64,000 nt of DNA. Source: Luteimicrobium subarcticum (GTDB lineage Bacteria; Actinomycetota; Actinomycetes; Actinomycetales; Cellulomonadaceae). Position numbers and translations under genes: made by a program. Positions 52,907 through 61,473 of this stretch are shown here, one piece after another. Location of the stretch: assembly GCF_002798015.1 (NCBI RefSeq), contig NZ_PGTZ01000006.1:496001-560000 (forward strand), in the 5' to 3' direction. The number at the start of each line of letters is the position of its first letter. Position 1 is the stretch's first letter. The notes below the pieces were generated by a model. The model saw only the letters and a program-made list of their open reading frames with translations. It was not told where the DNA came from and searched no databases.

Positions 52907-52975
52907 CGCGATTCACCCGCCCGGTGTGACGGGCAACGACCGCTTCGCCCGCATCCGTTCCGCCGCGGGTCGGCC

Positions 52976-52981
52976 TACGAT
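52976..52981 (+). promoter_or_regulatory. -10 element of the small secreted protein gene
   Basis: TACGAT, about 68 bases before the GTG. The gene has an AGGAG site, so this is a leadered transcript. Confidence 0.45.
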
Positions 52982-53048
52982 CTCCCGTCGGCTCCGGCCG
53001 ACGCCCCGGACCCGATCGTCACCGCCTCGTCACCGCCCAGGAGCCACC

Positions 53049-53429
53049 GTGCGCCGTCCCGCCTCCCTCGCTCTCGCGACCGCCCTCCTCGCGTCCGTCG
53101 CCGTCGTCCCCGCGCTCGTCGCCGGGCCGGCCCAGGCGAGCACCGCGCACCGCTGCACCGTCACGCTCAGCACGACGAAGCCGAAGCAGTACTCCTCGAC
53201 GACCGTCCGCGTCTCGCACGTCGGCGCCCGCGCCAAGGTCACCGTCCAGGCGAAGTACAAGACCACCACGAACACGAAGCACGCGACCGCGACGTCGACG
53301 GGCCGCGCGACCGTCACCTACAGCATCTCCGGCGCCACCGTCGGTCGGAAGGTGCCCGTCAGCGTCACCGCGACGAGCGGGCGGAGCACCTGGACCTGCT
53401 CGACGTCCTTCACGCCGCAGCACCGCTGA
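53049..53429 (+). CDS. Small secreted Thr-rich protein
   Basis: A 126-residue protein with a signal peptide (LALATALLASVAVVPALVAGPAQAS, cleavage near residue 31). The mature part has two cysteines (near its start and near its end) that may form a disulfide, and alternating Thr/Val/Lys strands that look like one Ig-like beta-sandwich. No family is recognised. AGGAG upstream supports the GTG start. Confidence 0.7.
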   Translation: MRRPASLALATALLASVAVVPALVAGPAQASTAHRCTVTLSTTKPKQYSSTTVRVSHVGARAKVTVQAKYKTTTNTKHATATSTGRATVTYSISGATVGRKVPVSVTATSGRSTWTCSTSFTPQHR

Positions 53430-53481
53430 CCGCCCGCGCGGCGCCCTCAGCGCCTCGGCACCGGCGGCGTCACCGGTCGTG

Positions 53482-53886
53482 TCAGGGCTGCGCGACCCCC
53501 GCGGCGTCGAGCTCGTCCTGGCTGCGCAGCACGCAGAACTCGTTGCCCTCCGGGTCCGCGAGCGTGAACCAGCCCGCCCCGCCGTCGACCCGCCGGTCCG
53601 CGACGACCATCGCGCCGAGCGCCAGCAACCGTTCGACCTCCGCCTCACGTCCGACGTCCCGGGGCCTCAGGTCGAGGTGCAGGCGGTTCTTCACCACCTT
53701 GTCGTCCGGGACCTCGATGAAGAGCAAGCGGTGACCTGTCTCCGGGTCGCGGATCATGCACTCCTCGTGCCCGGGCAGGTTCGGGTCGCCGTCGAGGTCG
53801 ACGTACCCCAGCACCCGCTTCCAGAACTCCGACAGCGCGTACGCGTCGTGGGCGTCGATGGTCGTGTGCGCGACGAGGCTGCTCAT
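53482..53886 (-). CDS. VOC-family (glyoxalase-like) protein
   Basis: A 134-residue protein of the vicinal oxygen chelate superfamily with two beta-alpha-beta-beta-beta units: HTTIDAHDAYALSEFWKRVLGY and HLDLRPRDVGREAEVERLLALGA. Likely metal ligands include the His in LHLDL and the Glu in DPEGNEFCVL. Substrate unknown; this sub-family is common beside nothing in particular in actinobacteria. The ATG lies six bases after GAGGAT. Confidence 0.82.
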   Translation of the reverse strand: MSSLVAHTTIDAHDAYALSEFWKRVLGYVDLDGDPNLPGHEECMIRDPETGHRLLFIEVPDDKVVKNRLHLDLRPRDVGREAEVERLLALGAMVVADRRVDGGAGWFTLADPEGNEFCVLRSQDELDAAGVAQP

Positions 53887-53904
53887 CCGGCCATCCTCAC
53901 CGGT

Positions 53905-54447
53905 TCAGGGTGCCGACGCGAGAACGCCCTCGTGCTCCAGCAGCCACACCTTCCGCTCGAGGCCGCCCGCGTAGCCCGTCAAGGCACCCGACGCGCCCAC
54001 CACGCGGTGGCACGGCACGACGATCCCGATCGGGTTGCGCCCCACCGCCGCACCGACCGCGCGGGACGCCCCCGGGGGCAGGCCCAGGTCGGCGGCGATC
54101 GTCCCGTACGTCGTCGTCGCACCCGCCGGGATCTCGCGCAGGCGCGCCCACACCCGCTGCTGGAAGTCCGTGCCGCGCGGCGCGAGCGGCACGTCGAACT
54201 CCTCCCGCTCGCCCGCGAAGTACTCGGCCAGCTCACTGGCCGCCGCCGCGAGCACCGGCTCGTCCGACGCCGCGACCCGCTCCCCGAAGCGGTCGTCCGC
54301 CGGAAGGTGACGCTGGTCCGTCATGAAGACGCCCGCCAGCGCGTCGTCGTCCGCGACCAGCGTCAGCGGCCCGACCGGGCTGTCGACGACGGCGTGGACC
54401 GTGCGGGTCTGAGGTGCGGTCCTCTGGATGGCCTTCGGGTCGGTCAC
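53905..54447 (-). CDS. ogt: Methylated-DNA-[protein]-cysteine S-methyltransferase
   Basis: A 180-residue suicide repair protein that removes alkyl groups from O6-alkylguanine. The acceptor cysteine is in GIVVPCHRVVG, the DNA-binding helix segment is FQQRVWARLREIPAGATTTYG, and the substrate loop GYAGGLERK follows. The GTG start overlaps the stop of the AlkA gene as GTGA (54444-54447), so direct reversal and base excision of alkyl damage are co-expressed. Confidence 0.94.
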   Translation of the reverse strand: MTDPKAIQRTAPQTRTVHAVVDSPVGPLTLVADDDALAGVFMTDQRHLPADDRFGERVAASDEPVLAAAASELAEYFAGEREEFDVPLAPRGTDFQQRVWARLREIPAGATTTYGTIAADLGLPPGASRAVGAAVGRNPIGIVVPCHRVVGASGALTGYAGGLERKVWLLEHEGVLASAP

Positions 54448-56003
54448 TGCTGCTCCCCCTCGGGTGCTGTCGATGGGTCTGATGACGTCGTCGCGGGCAT
54501 CCGGTTGACCGGGTGGTCGCCCGTCGCCCACAGGTGCTGCACGGCATAGGCGCGCCACGGCTGCCACGCCGCGGCGTGCCGGGTCAGCGCGCCCGGCGTG
54601 GACGGCAGCCCGAGCGACGCCGCGCCCGCCCGGACGCCCAGGTCGCCCGGGACGAACGCGTCCGGGTCGCCGAGCGCCCGCATCGCGACCGTCCCCACCG
54701 TCCACGGACCCACACCCGGCACCGCACCGAGCACCCCGGACGACCGCACACGATCCGCGCCCGCGCGCAGGTCCAGCTCGCCCGACGCGACCAGGGCGGC
54801 GACCGCCCGGACCGCCGCGCGGCGCCCCGCCGGCATCGCCAGGTGCGCGTCGTCCGCGTCCGCGAGCGCCGCCGCGCTCGGGAACAGGTGCGTCAAGCCC
54901 CCTGCGGGGTCGTCCACCGGGGTGCCGAGAGCTGCGACGAGCCGCCCCGCGTGCGTGCGTGCCGCCGCGGTCGAGACCTGCTGCCCGAGCACGGCCCGCA
55001 CGACGAACGCCTCCGGGTCGAGCGTCCGCGGCACCCGGCGCCCCGGCGCGGACGCGACGAGCGGCGCGAGGGCCGGGTCGCGGGCCAGCAGCGCGTCCAC
55101 CGCCTCCGGGTCGGCGTCCAGGTCGAGCGCCCGACGACAGCGCGAGATCGCCGCCGACAGGTCACGCAGGTCGGCGAGCCGCAGCGTCGCGGAGACGAAC
55201 CCGTCCCGGGGCGCGAGCGCCACGATCGCGGGACCGTGCGGCAGCCCGACGGTCGAGCGGTAGGCGCCGTCGTGCCACTCCTCGACACCCGGGACGGCCG
55301 TCGCGACGAGATGTCCGAAGAGGTTGTCCGGGGTCAGGGGGGCGCGGTACGGGAGCCGGACCGTGATGGTATGCCACACGGTCGTCGGCACAGCGGTCGT
55401 CGGCACAGCGGTCGTCGGCGTCGGACCGCGCGGCACCCGCGGCTCCGCCCGCTCCCGCAGCTGCGTCGGGGTCAGGGCGTAGACCTCCTGGACCGTCTCG
55501 TTGAACGTCCGCAGGCTCGCGAACCCCGCCGCGAACGCGACGTCCGACAGGGGCAGCTCGGTCGACTCCGCCAGGGTGCGGGCCGTCTGGGCGCGCCGCG
55601 CCCGCGCGAGCTGCAGCGGGCCGGCGCCGAGCTCCGCCACGAGCTGCCGCTCGACCTGCCGCTCCGAGTACCCGAGCCGGCGTGCGAGCCCGGGCACGCC
55701 CTCGCGGTCCACCACCCCGTCGTCGATGAGCCGGACGGCGCGGCCGACGACGTCGGCGCGGGCGTCCCAGTCGGGCGAGCCGGGTGTGGCGTCCGGGCGG
55801 CACCGCTTGCACGCTCGGAACCCGGCCCGCTGCGCCGCGGCCGCACTCACGTAGAAGGTCATGTTCGCGGGCTTCGGCGACGGGGCCGGGCACGACGGCC
55901 GGCAGTAGATCCCCGTGGTGCGCACGGCGGTGAAGAACTGGCCGTCGAAACGACGGTCGCGGCTCTGCACGGCGCGGACGCAGAGGTCGGAGGACGGGAT
56001 CAC
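54444..56003 (-). CDS. alkA: AlkA glycosylase fused to Ada-type zinc and AraC domains
   Basis: A 519-residue protein: Ada-type zinc/methyl-acceptor domain (TGIYCRPSCP...ACKRCRPD, about 30-75), AraC helix-turn-helix (about 85-180, GYSERQVERQLVAEL...DVAFAAGFASLRTFNETVQEVYALTP), a short Thr/Val/Pro linker, AlkA N-domain, and an HhH-GPD glycosylase core (GVLGAVPGVGPWTVGTVAM...DAFVPGDLGVR with the catalytic Asp). It may both sense methylphosphotriesters and excise alkylated bases. The GTG lies six bases after CATGAT, so the mRNA is likely leaderless. Confidence 0.92.
   Translation of the reverse strand: MIPSSDLCVRAVQSRDRRFDGQFFTAVRTTGIYCRPSCPAPSPKPANMTFYVSAAAAQRAGFRACKRCRPDATPGSPDWDARADVVGRAVRLIDDGVVDREGVPGLARRLGYSERQVERQLVAELGAGPLQLARARRAQTARTLAESTELPLSDVAFAAGFASLRTFNETVQEVYALTPTQLRERAEPRVPRGPTPTTAVPTTAVPTTVWHTITVRLPYRAPLTPDNLFGHLVATAVPGVEEWHDGAYRSTVGLPHGPAIVALAPRDGFVSATLRLADLRDLSAAISRCRRALDLDADPEAVDALLARDPALAPLVASAPGRRVPRTLDPEAFVVRAVLGQQVSTAAARTHAGRLVAALGTPVDDPAGGLTHLFPSAAALADADDAHLAMPAGRRAAVRAVAALVASGELDLRAGADRVRSSGVLGAVPGVGPWTVGTVAMRALGDPDAFVPGDLGVRAGAASLGLPSTPGALTRHAAAWQPWRAYAVQHLWATGDHPVNRMPATTSSDPSTAPEGEQQ
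55381..55420 (-). repeat. 15-bp direct repeat in the AlkA linker
   Basis: Two copies of GTCGTCGGCACAGCG plus a partial third (plus-strand reading), coding TTAVP units of the inter-domain linker. Confidence 0.6.
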
Positions 56004-56009
56004 CCGTCC

Positions 56010-56015
56010 ATCATG
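56010..56015 (-). promoter_or_regulatory. Possible -10 element of the alkA-ogt operon
   Basis: CATGAT on the minus strand, then GGACGG, then the GTG at 56003. Confidence 0.4.
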
Positions 56016-56128
56016 CGCCCTGCACGCTGCGTGGACCGGCGAGAATCCGACATCACTCCCGGGGCCGCCCGGGCCCGGCGACGCGCCCGCCCGGGGGCGT
56101 CCGTCGCGCCCGCCCGGCCCTGTCCGTC

Positions 56129-56191
56129 GCGTAGGCAACGGCTCTTCGCGTGCGCTTCACCGCACGCGAAGCGACCTTGCGTAGGCGACGG
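56129..56191. repeat. Hairpin flanked by a 13-bp direct repeat, terminator of mdh
   Basis: CTTCGCGTGCG (56144-56154) pairs perfectly with CGCACGCGAAG (56161-56171) around CTTCAC. It is framed by GCGTAGGCAACGG (56129-56141) and GCGTAGGCGACGG (56179-56191). It lies directly after the mdh stop on the minus strand and likely terminates mdh; the direct repeats are unexplained. Confidence 0.6.
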
Positions 56192-56199
56192 ACCGGGGG

Positions 56200-57198
56200 T
56201 CAGAGGAGGGCGAGGGAGGCGGCGGTGTCGCGCTCGGCGGCGAGCTCGGCGACCGACGCGTCGAGCCGTGCCCGCGAGAACGCGTTCAGCTCCAACCCCT
56301 GGACGATCTCGAACCGCCCGTCGCGCGCCGTGACGGGGAACGACGACACCAGCCCCTCGGGCACGCCGTACGACCCGTCGGACACCACGCCCGCGCTCGT
56401 CCAGTCGCCCTCGGGCGTGCCGCGGTACCAGTCGTGCACGTGGTCGAGGGCCGCGTTGGCCGCCGACGCGACCGACGACCCGCCGCGCACCTCGATGATC
56501 GCGGCCCCACGCTTCGCGACCGTGGGCACGAAGTCGTCGGTGAGCCAGCCGGCGCCGTCCTCGGGGACGTGCAGCACGTCCGCCGCGGGCCGTCCCGCGA
56601 TCTCGGCGTGGAAGACGTCGGGGTACTGCGTCGCGGAGTGGTTCCCCCAGATCGTCACGCGGCGGACGTCGCCCACCGGGACGTCGGCGCGGCGCGCCAC
56701 CTGCGTGAGCGCGCGGTTGTGGTCGAGCCGCGTCATGGCGGTGAAGCGGTCGCGGGGCACGTCGGGGGCGTGCGCGGCGGTGATGAGCGCGTTGGTGTTC
56801 GCGGGGTTCCCGACGACGAGGACGCGGACGTCGTCCGCGGCGCCGGCACCGATCGCCTCGCCCTGGGGTCCGAAGATCGCGCCGTTCGCCGCGAGGAGGT
56901 CGCCGCGCTCCATGCCCGGTCCGCGGGGCCGGGCGCCGACGAGCAGCGCCAGGTTGGTGCCGTCGAACGCGGCGCGCGGGTCGTCGAACACGTCGACGCC
57001 GTCGAGGAGCGGGAAGGCGCAGTCGTCGAGCTCCATCGCGACGCCCTCCGCGGCGCGGGTCGCGGCGGGAATCTCGAGCAGGCCGAGCCGCACGGGCACG
57101 TCCGGCCCGAGCACCTCCCCCGACGCGAGCCGGAACAGCAGGGCGTAGCCGATCTGACCGGCGGCGCCGGTCACGGTGATGCGGACGGGGGTGGTCAT
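56200..57198 (-). CDS. mdh: Malate dehydrogenase
   Basis: A 332-residue NAD-dependent TCA-cycle enzyme of the cytosolic-type MDH group. The Rossmann loop is [15 protein letters not shown], the substrate arginines lie in [16 protein letters not shown], and [14 protein letters not shown] and the catalytic His in [13 protein letters not shown] are seen. The ATG lies six bases after CAGAGT. It complements the aspartate aminotransferase in this window through oxaloacetate. Confidence 0.95.
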   Translation of the reverse strand: MTTPVRITVTGAAGQIGYALLFRLASGEVLGPDVPVRLGLLEIPAATRAAEGVAMELDDCAFPLLDGVDVFDDPRAAFDGTNLALLVGARPRGPGMERGDLLAANGAIFGPQGEAIGAGAADDVRVLVVGNPANTNALITAAHAPDVPRDRFTAMTRLDHNRALTQVARRADVPVGDVRRVTIWGNHSATQYPDVFHAEIAGRPAADVLHVPEDGAGWLTDDFVPTVAKRGAAIIEVRGGSSVASAANAALDHVHDWYRGTPEGDWTSAGVVSDGSYGVPEGLVSSFPVTARDGRFEIVQGLELNAFSRARLDASVAELAAERDTAASLALL

Positions 57199-57204
57199 GC
57201 CGTC

Positions 57205-57210
57205 ACTCTG
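57205..57210 (-). promoter_or_regulatory. Possible -10 element of mdh
   Basis: CAGAGT on the minus strand, then GACGGC, then ATG at 57198. Confidence 0.4.
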
Positions 57211-57221
57211 GCAGAGGTGGG

Positions 57222-57965
57222 TCAGGCGCGCAGCGAGGAGACCTGCACCGCGTCGCCGTCCGCGCCGGGGATGACGCGCCAGACGCTCCCGGCGCCCGCG
57301 ACCACCAGGCTCCCGGTGCCGACGACGAGCACGGTCGACTCGTCGATCGCGACACCGCCCGGCACGAGCCCCGCCTCGGTGGCGGCGACGAGCCGGGTGA
57401 GGGTGCCCCACTGGGCGGCGTGCACGTCGACGGCGACGTCCACGAGGCCGAGCCCGGGCAGGACGGTGACGTCGTCGAGGTCCTCGGACGAGTCCTCGGG
57501 GCACACCTCGACGTCGCCGATCCTCCAGCCGCCGACGAGGGCGTGGTCGGCGGCGATCGCGGAGCCTGCGGAGAACCCGAGGTACGGGAGGCCGCGGGAC
57601 ACGAGGGCGCGGATCGCGTCGGCGTGCGGGACGAGCGCGTCCCGGTACGCGGGGGTGAGCCCGCCGCCGACGACGACACCGTCGAGGTCGTCCGCACCGG
57701 TTCCGGCGAACGTCTCCACGGGTACGTCGTCGCCCTCGGCGAGCGCCACGACGACGGGCTCGACGTCGCCAGCGCGGGACAGCGCCGCGACGAGCTTGGC
57801 CGCGTGATCGTCCTGGTCGCCGTCGCGGATCGCGACGACGAGGACGCGCGGCGCGCCCTTCCCGCTGCGGCGCTCCGTGGCGGCCGCCGCCTCGGCGCGG
57901 AACCGTCCGTAGACCTCGGGCGCGGGCCCGTCCGCCCAGCCGCCCCCGACGAGATGCACGCTCAT
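57222..57965 (-). CDS. Peptidase S51-like protein (cyanophycinase/dipeptidase E fold)
   Basis: A 247-residue protein. The nucleophile elbow is [12 protein letters not shown], with the Ser expected to be catalytic; the fold shows [13 protein letters not shown] and a C-terminal [11 protein letters not shown], as in cyanophycinase-like enzymes. Whether it cleaves aspartyl dipeptides or another substrate is unknown. The ATG lies seven bases after TAGGGT, a predicted leaderless start. It is not coupled to the upstream GH3 gene, from which a large inverted repeat separates it. Confidence 0.82.
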   Translation of the reverse strand: MSVHLVGGGWADGPAPEVYGRFRAEAAAATERRSGKGAPRVLVVAIRDGDQDDHAAKLVAALSRAGDVEPVVVALAEGDDVPVETFAGTGADDLDGVVVGGGLTPAYRDALVPHADAIRALVSRGLPYLGFSAGSAIAADHALVGGWRIGDVEVCPEDSSEDLDDVTVLPGLGLVDVAVDVHAAQWGTLTRLVAATEAGLVPGGVAIDESTVLVVGTGSLVVAGAGSVWRVIPGADGDAVQVSSLRA

Positions 57966-57972
57966 GCGGACG

Positions 57973-57978
57973 ACCCTA
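57973..57978 (-). promoter_or_regulatory. -10 element of the S51-like gene (leaderless type)
   Basis: TAGGGT on the minus strand, then CGTCCGC, then ATG at 57965. Confidence 0.55.
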
Positions 57979-58014
57979 CCGGCGACCCCCCGCCCGAGCG
58001 CGCGCGCCGGCAGC

Positions 58015-58115
58015 GGGCCGGAGGGACGGACGGGCGAGATCGTGACGGGTCTGGCGGGAGCCCGCGAGGGACGAGCGGGCGGATGGAAGATCTCGCCCGC
58101 CCGTCCCTCCGGCCC
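58015..58115. repeat. Large 27-bp inverted repeat in the GH3-S51 gap
   Basis: The arm at 58015-58041 (starting GGGCCGGAGGGACGG) and the arm at 58089-58115 are complementary over 27 bases with one mismatch, enclosing 47 bases that hold a small GCGGG/CCCGC stem. It is far longer than needed for a terminator and may be a small mobile or structured element. Confidence 0.75.
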
Positions 58116-58118
58116 GAA

Positions 58119-58136
58119 CAACCTCAGCCGAGGTTG
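58119..58136 (-). terminator. Terminator hairpin after the GH3 gene
   Basis: CAACCTC-AGCC-GAGGTTG, just past the GH3 stop on the minus strand. Confidence 0.6.
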
Positions 58137-58153
58137 CTCACACGGGCGCCCCC

Positions 58154-61100
58154 TTACCGCGTGATCCGGAACGTCGACACCCGGACCGGGCTGTCGAACA
58201 CCAGGTACACGTCCTGCCGTCCGGTCGCCTTCTTGAGGGTCGCGCGGACGGTCTCGGACGTGTACTTGTCGCCGGTGCTCGCGACGCTCGCGGTCCCGAG
58301 CAGCTTGCCGTGCGGGGAGCCGAGCCGGATCTCGACGTGCCCGGTGCCGGCGGCGGCGCGCGCGACGGACGCGGTGAACGTCCCGGCGCCCTTGTTCAGG
58401 TCGACGTCGCGGTAGGCGACCCACGACCCGGCGCCGGTGGACTCGACCGAGGTGCCGGACTCCTTGGTCGTGTCGACGAGCGTGGTGCCGTGCTGCGCAT
58501 CGTAGTCCTGCGCCTGCGTGCTCCGCGCGAGGTTGCGGGCGGGGATGGCCTCGCCGAGGACGGTCACGGTGGACCGGGCACGGATGTCGTCCGACGCCCC
58601 GCCGACCTGGACGTCGTAGACGCTGGTCTCGACGACCCACTTGTCGCGGGTGACGTCCCAGTGGCGCAGGTCCTTCGCGGGGACCTCGAGGGTGACCTTC
58701 TTGGTGTGCCCGGCCTTGATGCTCACGCGCTCGAAGGTGCGCAGGGCCTGGATCGCGGTGGCGTCGCGGGACGACCGCTGGTGCGTGTAGAGCTGGACGA
58801 CCTCGTCGCCGTCGCGGCGTCCCGTGTTGGTGACGTCGACGGTGACCTTGATGGTGCCCTTCGCGGTGATCTTGCGGTCGGCGACCTTGAGGTTCGAGTA
58901 CCGGAACGACGTGTAGGACAGGCCGTGCCCGAACGCGTAGAGCGGGGTGGTCTTGTCGTACAGGTAGGTCTGGCCGGACGTGATGATGTCGTAGTCGTTC
59001 AGGTCGGCGGGCAGCTTCGCCGTGGACGTGGGCCAGGTCTGGGTGACGCGGCCCGCGGGGTTGACGTCACCGAAGAGGACGTCGGCGACGGCGTGCCCGG
59101 TCTCCTGCCCGGCGTGGGTGGTCCACAGGATCGCGGGCGCCTTCTTCTGGAGGCGGTCGATGGTCTGCGGGTAGCTGGACTCGAGCACGACGACGGTGTT
59201 CGGGTTGGCCTTCAGGACGGCGTCGACGAGCGCTTCCTGGCCCTCGGCGAGGTTCATGTCGGTGCGGTCGTGGGCCTCGCGGCCGTTGATGAACGGCATG
59301 GTGCCGACGACGACGACGGCGGCGTCGGACTTCTTGGCCGCCTTGACGGCCTCGGCGGTGCCGCTGGTGACGACGTCGCGGGAGAGCTCGGTCGCCTGGT
59401 CGGCGGTCGCGGCCCCGAGGACGAGCATCCCGTCGGCGTTCACGGTGACGTACGGGGTGGTGTGCGAGGGCGCCCAGCTCTCGGACGACTCGTAGCCCGC
59501 GTACTTGAGCACGACGTTGCCGTCGGGCCGGTCCTCGATCGTGAACTGCTGCTGCACGTACCAGCCGTTGGGCTGGTCCTGGTCGTTCGCGAAGCCCGTC
59601 CAGTTGAACCCGACGGTCTTGGCGTTGGCGGCGCTGCGCAGGGTGACGACGCCGTCGCCCCAGTCGAAGACGTCGAACTGGGCGGTGGCACCGGCGGTGC
59701 TGGACGTCGCGGCGAGGTTCGCGCCGGCGGCGCCGGAGCCGCCGACGACGTACTTGCCGGTGGCGGCGTCGCGCAGGGTGATGCGGTCGACGCCCTCGGT
59801 GCTGCGGACCGTCGCGCCCTTGCCGAGCCGCTCGGTGATGCCGTCGAGCGGCGTGACGGAGTACGGCTGCTTGCCGCCGTACCAGTCGGTGTAGAGGGTG
59901 TCCTCGAGCGGCCCGACGACGGCGACGGACGTCGTCTTCTTCGCGTCGAGCGGCAGGGTCTGCTTGGCGTTCTTGAGCAGCACCTGCGACTCGTCGGCGG
60001 TCTTGCGGGCGAGCGCACGGCTCGCCGCGTTGTCGACGGCGTCGGCGCCGATGCTCGCGTACGGGCCTCCGTCGGGGTCGAACTCGCCGAGCCGGAACCG
60101 GATGGACAGCTCGTCGGACGCGGCCTTGTCGACGTCCGCCTGCGTGAGCAGGCCCTTGGCGAGAGCCTCCTTGACGGCGGCGATGGTGGGCTGCGGGTTG
60201 TTGTCGTTGACGGTCATGGAGTCGAGCCCGGCCTTGACGAGCGCGGCGTCGGCCTCGGCCTGGGTCGCGTAGTACTGCTCCGACCCGGTGAGGTTGGTGG
60301 GCGCGGCAGCGTCGGACACGTTGAAGAGCGTCTTGTCGGTCCACGACCGGACGGTCGAGTCGAGCGTCGGGTCGACGGTCGCCGGGCGACCGTTGACGAG
60401 GTTGTAGGACGCCATCACGCCGGTGGCGGCGTCGGCGCTGATGGCCGGCTCGAACGCCTGCTCGTCGTACTCGTGCAGGACGCGCGGCGGCACGACGGAC
60501 GACGACGTGTCGCGGTTCGTCTCGTTGTTGTACGCGAGGTAGTGCTTCAGCGTGGGTGCGGTCTTGAGGTAGAAGGGGTCGTCGCCCTCCATGCCCTTCC
60601 CGTACGCGGTCGAGATCGCGCCGGTGAGGGTCGGGTCCTCGGAGTAGCCCTCCTCGTTGCGGCCCCAGCGGGGGTCGCGCAGCAGGTTGACGACGGGTGC
60701 CCAGAGGTTGAGGCCCCACAGGCTCGGGTCCTGGGCGTTGTAGCCGCGGGCCTCGTCTCCGACGACGCCGCCGACCTGCTGGATGAGGCCGGTGTCCCAC
60801 GTGCTCGCGAGGCCGACGGCCTGCGGGAACGTGGTGGCAGTGGCGGTGTGCACGGCCCCGTCGACGGGTGACGTCGTCCAGGCGAGGCCGTGGACGGCCT
60901 CGGTGCCGGCACGGAACTGCCCGATGCCGAGGCGTGGGACCGGCAGCGGGAACTGGTGCAGCAGCGAGATCTCCTCGTCGGGCGTGAGCCGTGAGAGGAG
61001 GTCCTTGATGCGTGCGGCGAGCGGGAGGTCGGGGTTGCGGAAGGGCAGGGCGTCGAGCTCTGCCTGCGTGGGCGTTCCGGTGCCGGCGACGGTGTCGACC

Positions 61101-61246
61101 AGGCTGCCGGCCACGCTCGCGGAAGCGCTCCCGGGCGTCGTGACGCGCTGAGCGGTGCCGACGGCCGGCGTGACGCCGACGAGTGCGAACGACGTCGCCC
61201 CGACGATGCCGCCGAGCAGCACGCGGCTGATGGTGGTGGTTCTCAT
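58154..61246 (-). CDS. Large secreted GH3 glycoside hydrolase with beta-trefoil-like insert and CBM6-like tail
   Basis: A 1030-residue exported enzyme. Signal peptide about 1-32. The GH3 N-terminal barrel (about 70-400) has FRAGTEAVHG, WAPVVNLLRDPRWGRNEEGY, LKHYLAYNNE and probable nucleophile D312 in FNVSDAAAP. The GH3 C-terminal domain (about 400-750) is interrupted at about 480-610 by RDAATGKYVVGG...VFDWGDGVVTLRS, resembling a fascin-like beta-trefoil. A fibronectin III-like domain and a C-terminal CBM6-like domain (about 905-1030) follow. The likely role is beta-glucosidase or beta-xylosidase on plant polysaccharide fragments. GAGGGG precedes the ATG. Confidence 0.9.
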   Translation of the reverse strand: MRTTTISRVLLGGIVGATSFALVGVTPAVGTAQRVTTPGSASASVAGSLVDTVAGTGTPTQAELDALPFRNPDLPLAARIKDLLSRLTPDEEISLLHQFPLPVPRLGIGQFRAGTEAVHGLAWTTSPVDGAVHTATATTFPQAVGLASTWDTGLIQQVGGVVGDEARGYNAQDPSLWGLNLWAPVVNLLRDPRWGRNEEGYSEDPTLTGAISTAYGKGMEGDDPFYLKTAPTLKHYLAYNNETNRDTSSSVVPPRVLHEYDEQAFEPAISADAATGVMASYNLVNGRPATVDPTLDSTVRSWTDKTLFNVSDAAAPTNLTGSEQYYATQAEADAALVKAGLDSMTVNDNNPQPTIAAVKEALAKGLLTQADVDKAASDELSIRFRLGEFDPDGGPYASIGADAVDNAASRALARKTADESQVLLKNAKQTLPLDAKKTTSVAVVGPLEDTLYTDWYGGKQPYSVTPLDGITERLGKGATVRSTEGVDRITLRDAATGKYVVGGSGAAGANLAATSSTAGATAQFDVFDWGDGVVTLRSAANAKTVGFNWTGFANDQDQPNGWYVQQQFTIEDRPDGNVVLKYAGYESSESWAPSHTTPYVTVNADGMLVLGAATADQATELSRDVVTSGTAEAVKAAKKSDAAVVVVGTMPFINGREAHDRTDMNLAEGQEALVDAVLKANPNTVVVLESSYPQTIDRLQKKAPAILWTTHAGQETGHAVADVLFGDVNPAGRVTQTWPTSTAKLPADLNDYDIITSGQTYLYDKTTPLYAFGHGLSYTSFRYSNLKVADRKITAKGTIKVTVDVTNTGRRDGDEVVQLYTHQRSSRDATAIQALRTFERVSIKAGHTKKVTLEVPAKDLRHWDVTRDKWVVETSVYDVQVGGASDDIRARSTVTVLGEAIPARNLARSTQAQDYDAQHGTTLVDTTKESGTSVESTGAGSWVAYRDVDLNKGAGTFTASVARAAAGTGHVEIRLGSPHGKLLGTASVASTGDKYTSETVRATLKKATGRQDVYLVFDSPVRVSTFRITR

Positions 61247-61401
61247 GGTTCCCCTCGGTCCGGGCCGACCGTCGCTGGTCGACCTCGTCGTCGGCCGTCG
61301 GGGAGGGCGCCGGGGTGCGTGTCGACCGCGGTGACGACACGCCCGGCGCAGCCTCGCGCCGGTCCCCGCCGGACTGTCCCGACAGACCTGTGAGGACGGA
61401 G

Positions 61402-61423
61402 ATCGTCGAAGCGCTTCGACGAT
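61402..61423. promoter_or_regulatory. 22-bp perfect palindrome, LacI-type operator of the GH3 gene
   Basis: Two 11-base arms ATCGTCGAAGC and GCTTCGACGAT meet at a central GC, the symmetry of LacI-family operators. It starts about seven bases downstream of the predicted transcription start, so a bound repressor would block elongation. Confidence 0.75.
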
Positions 61424-61436
61424 TCGTCCGCTTTCG

Positions 61437-61465
61437 ACACTACGGAGGACCCTGTTTGATGTCAA
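61437..61465 (-). promoter_or_regulatory. Promoter of the GH3 gene
   Basis: On the minus strand: -35 TTGACA (61460-61465), a 17-base spacer, and -10 TAGTGT (61437-61442). This is the best sigma-70-type promoter in the window. The predicted start is near 61430, leaving a leader of about 184 bases. Confidence 0.8.
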
Positions 61466-61473
61466 TGGCTGAA

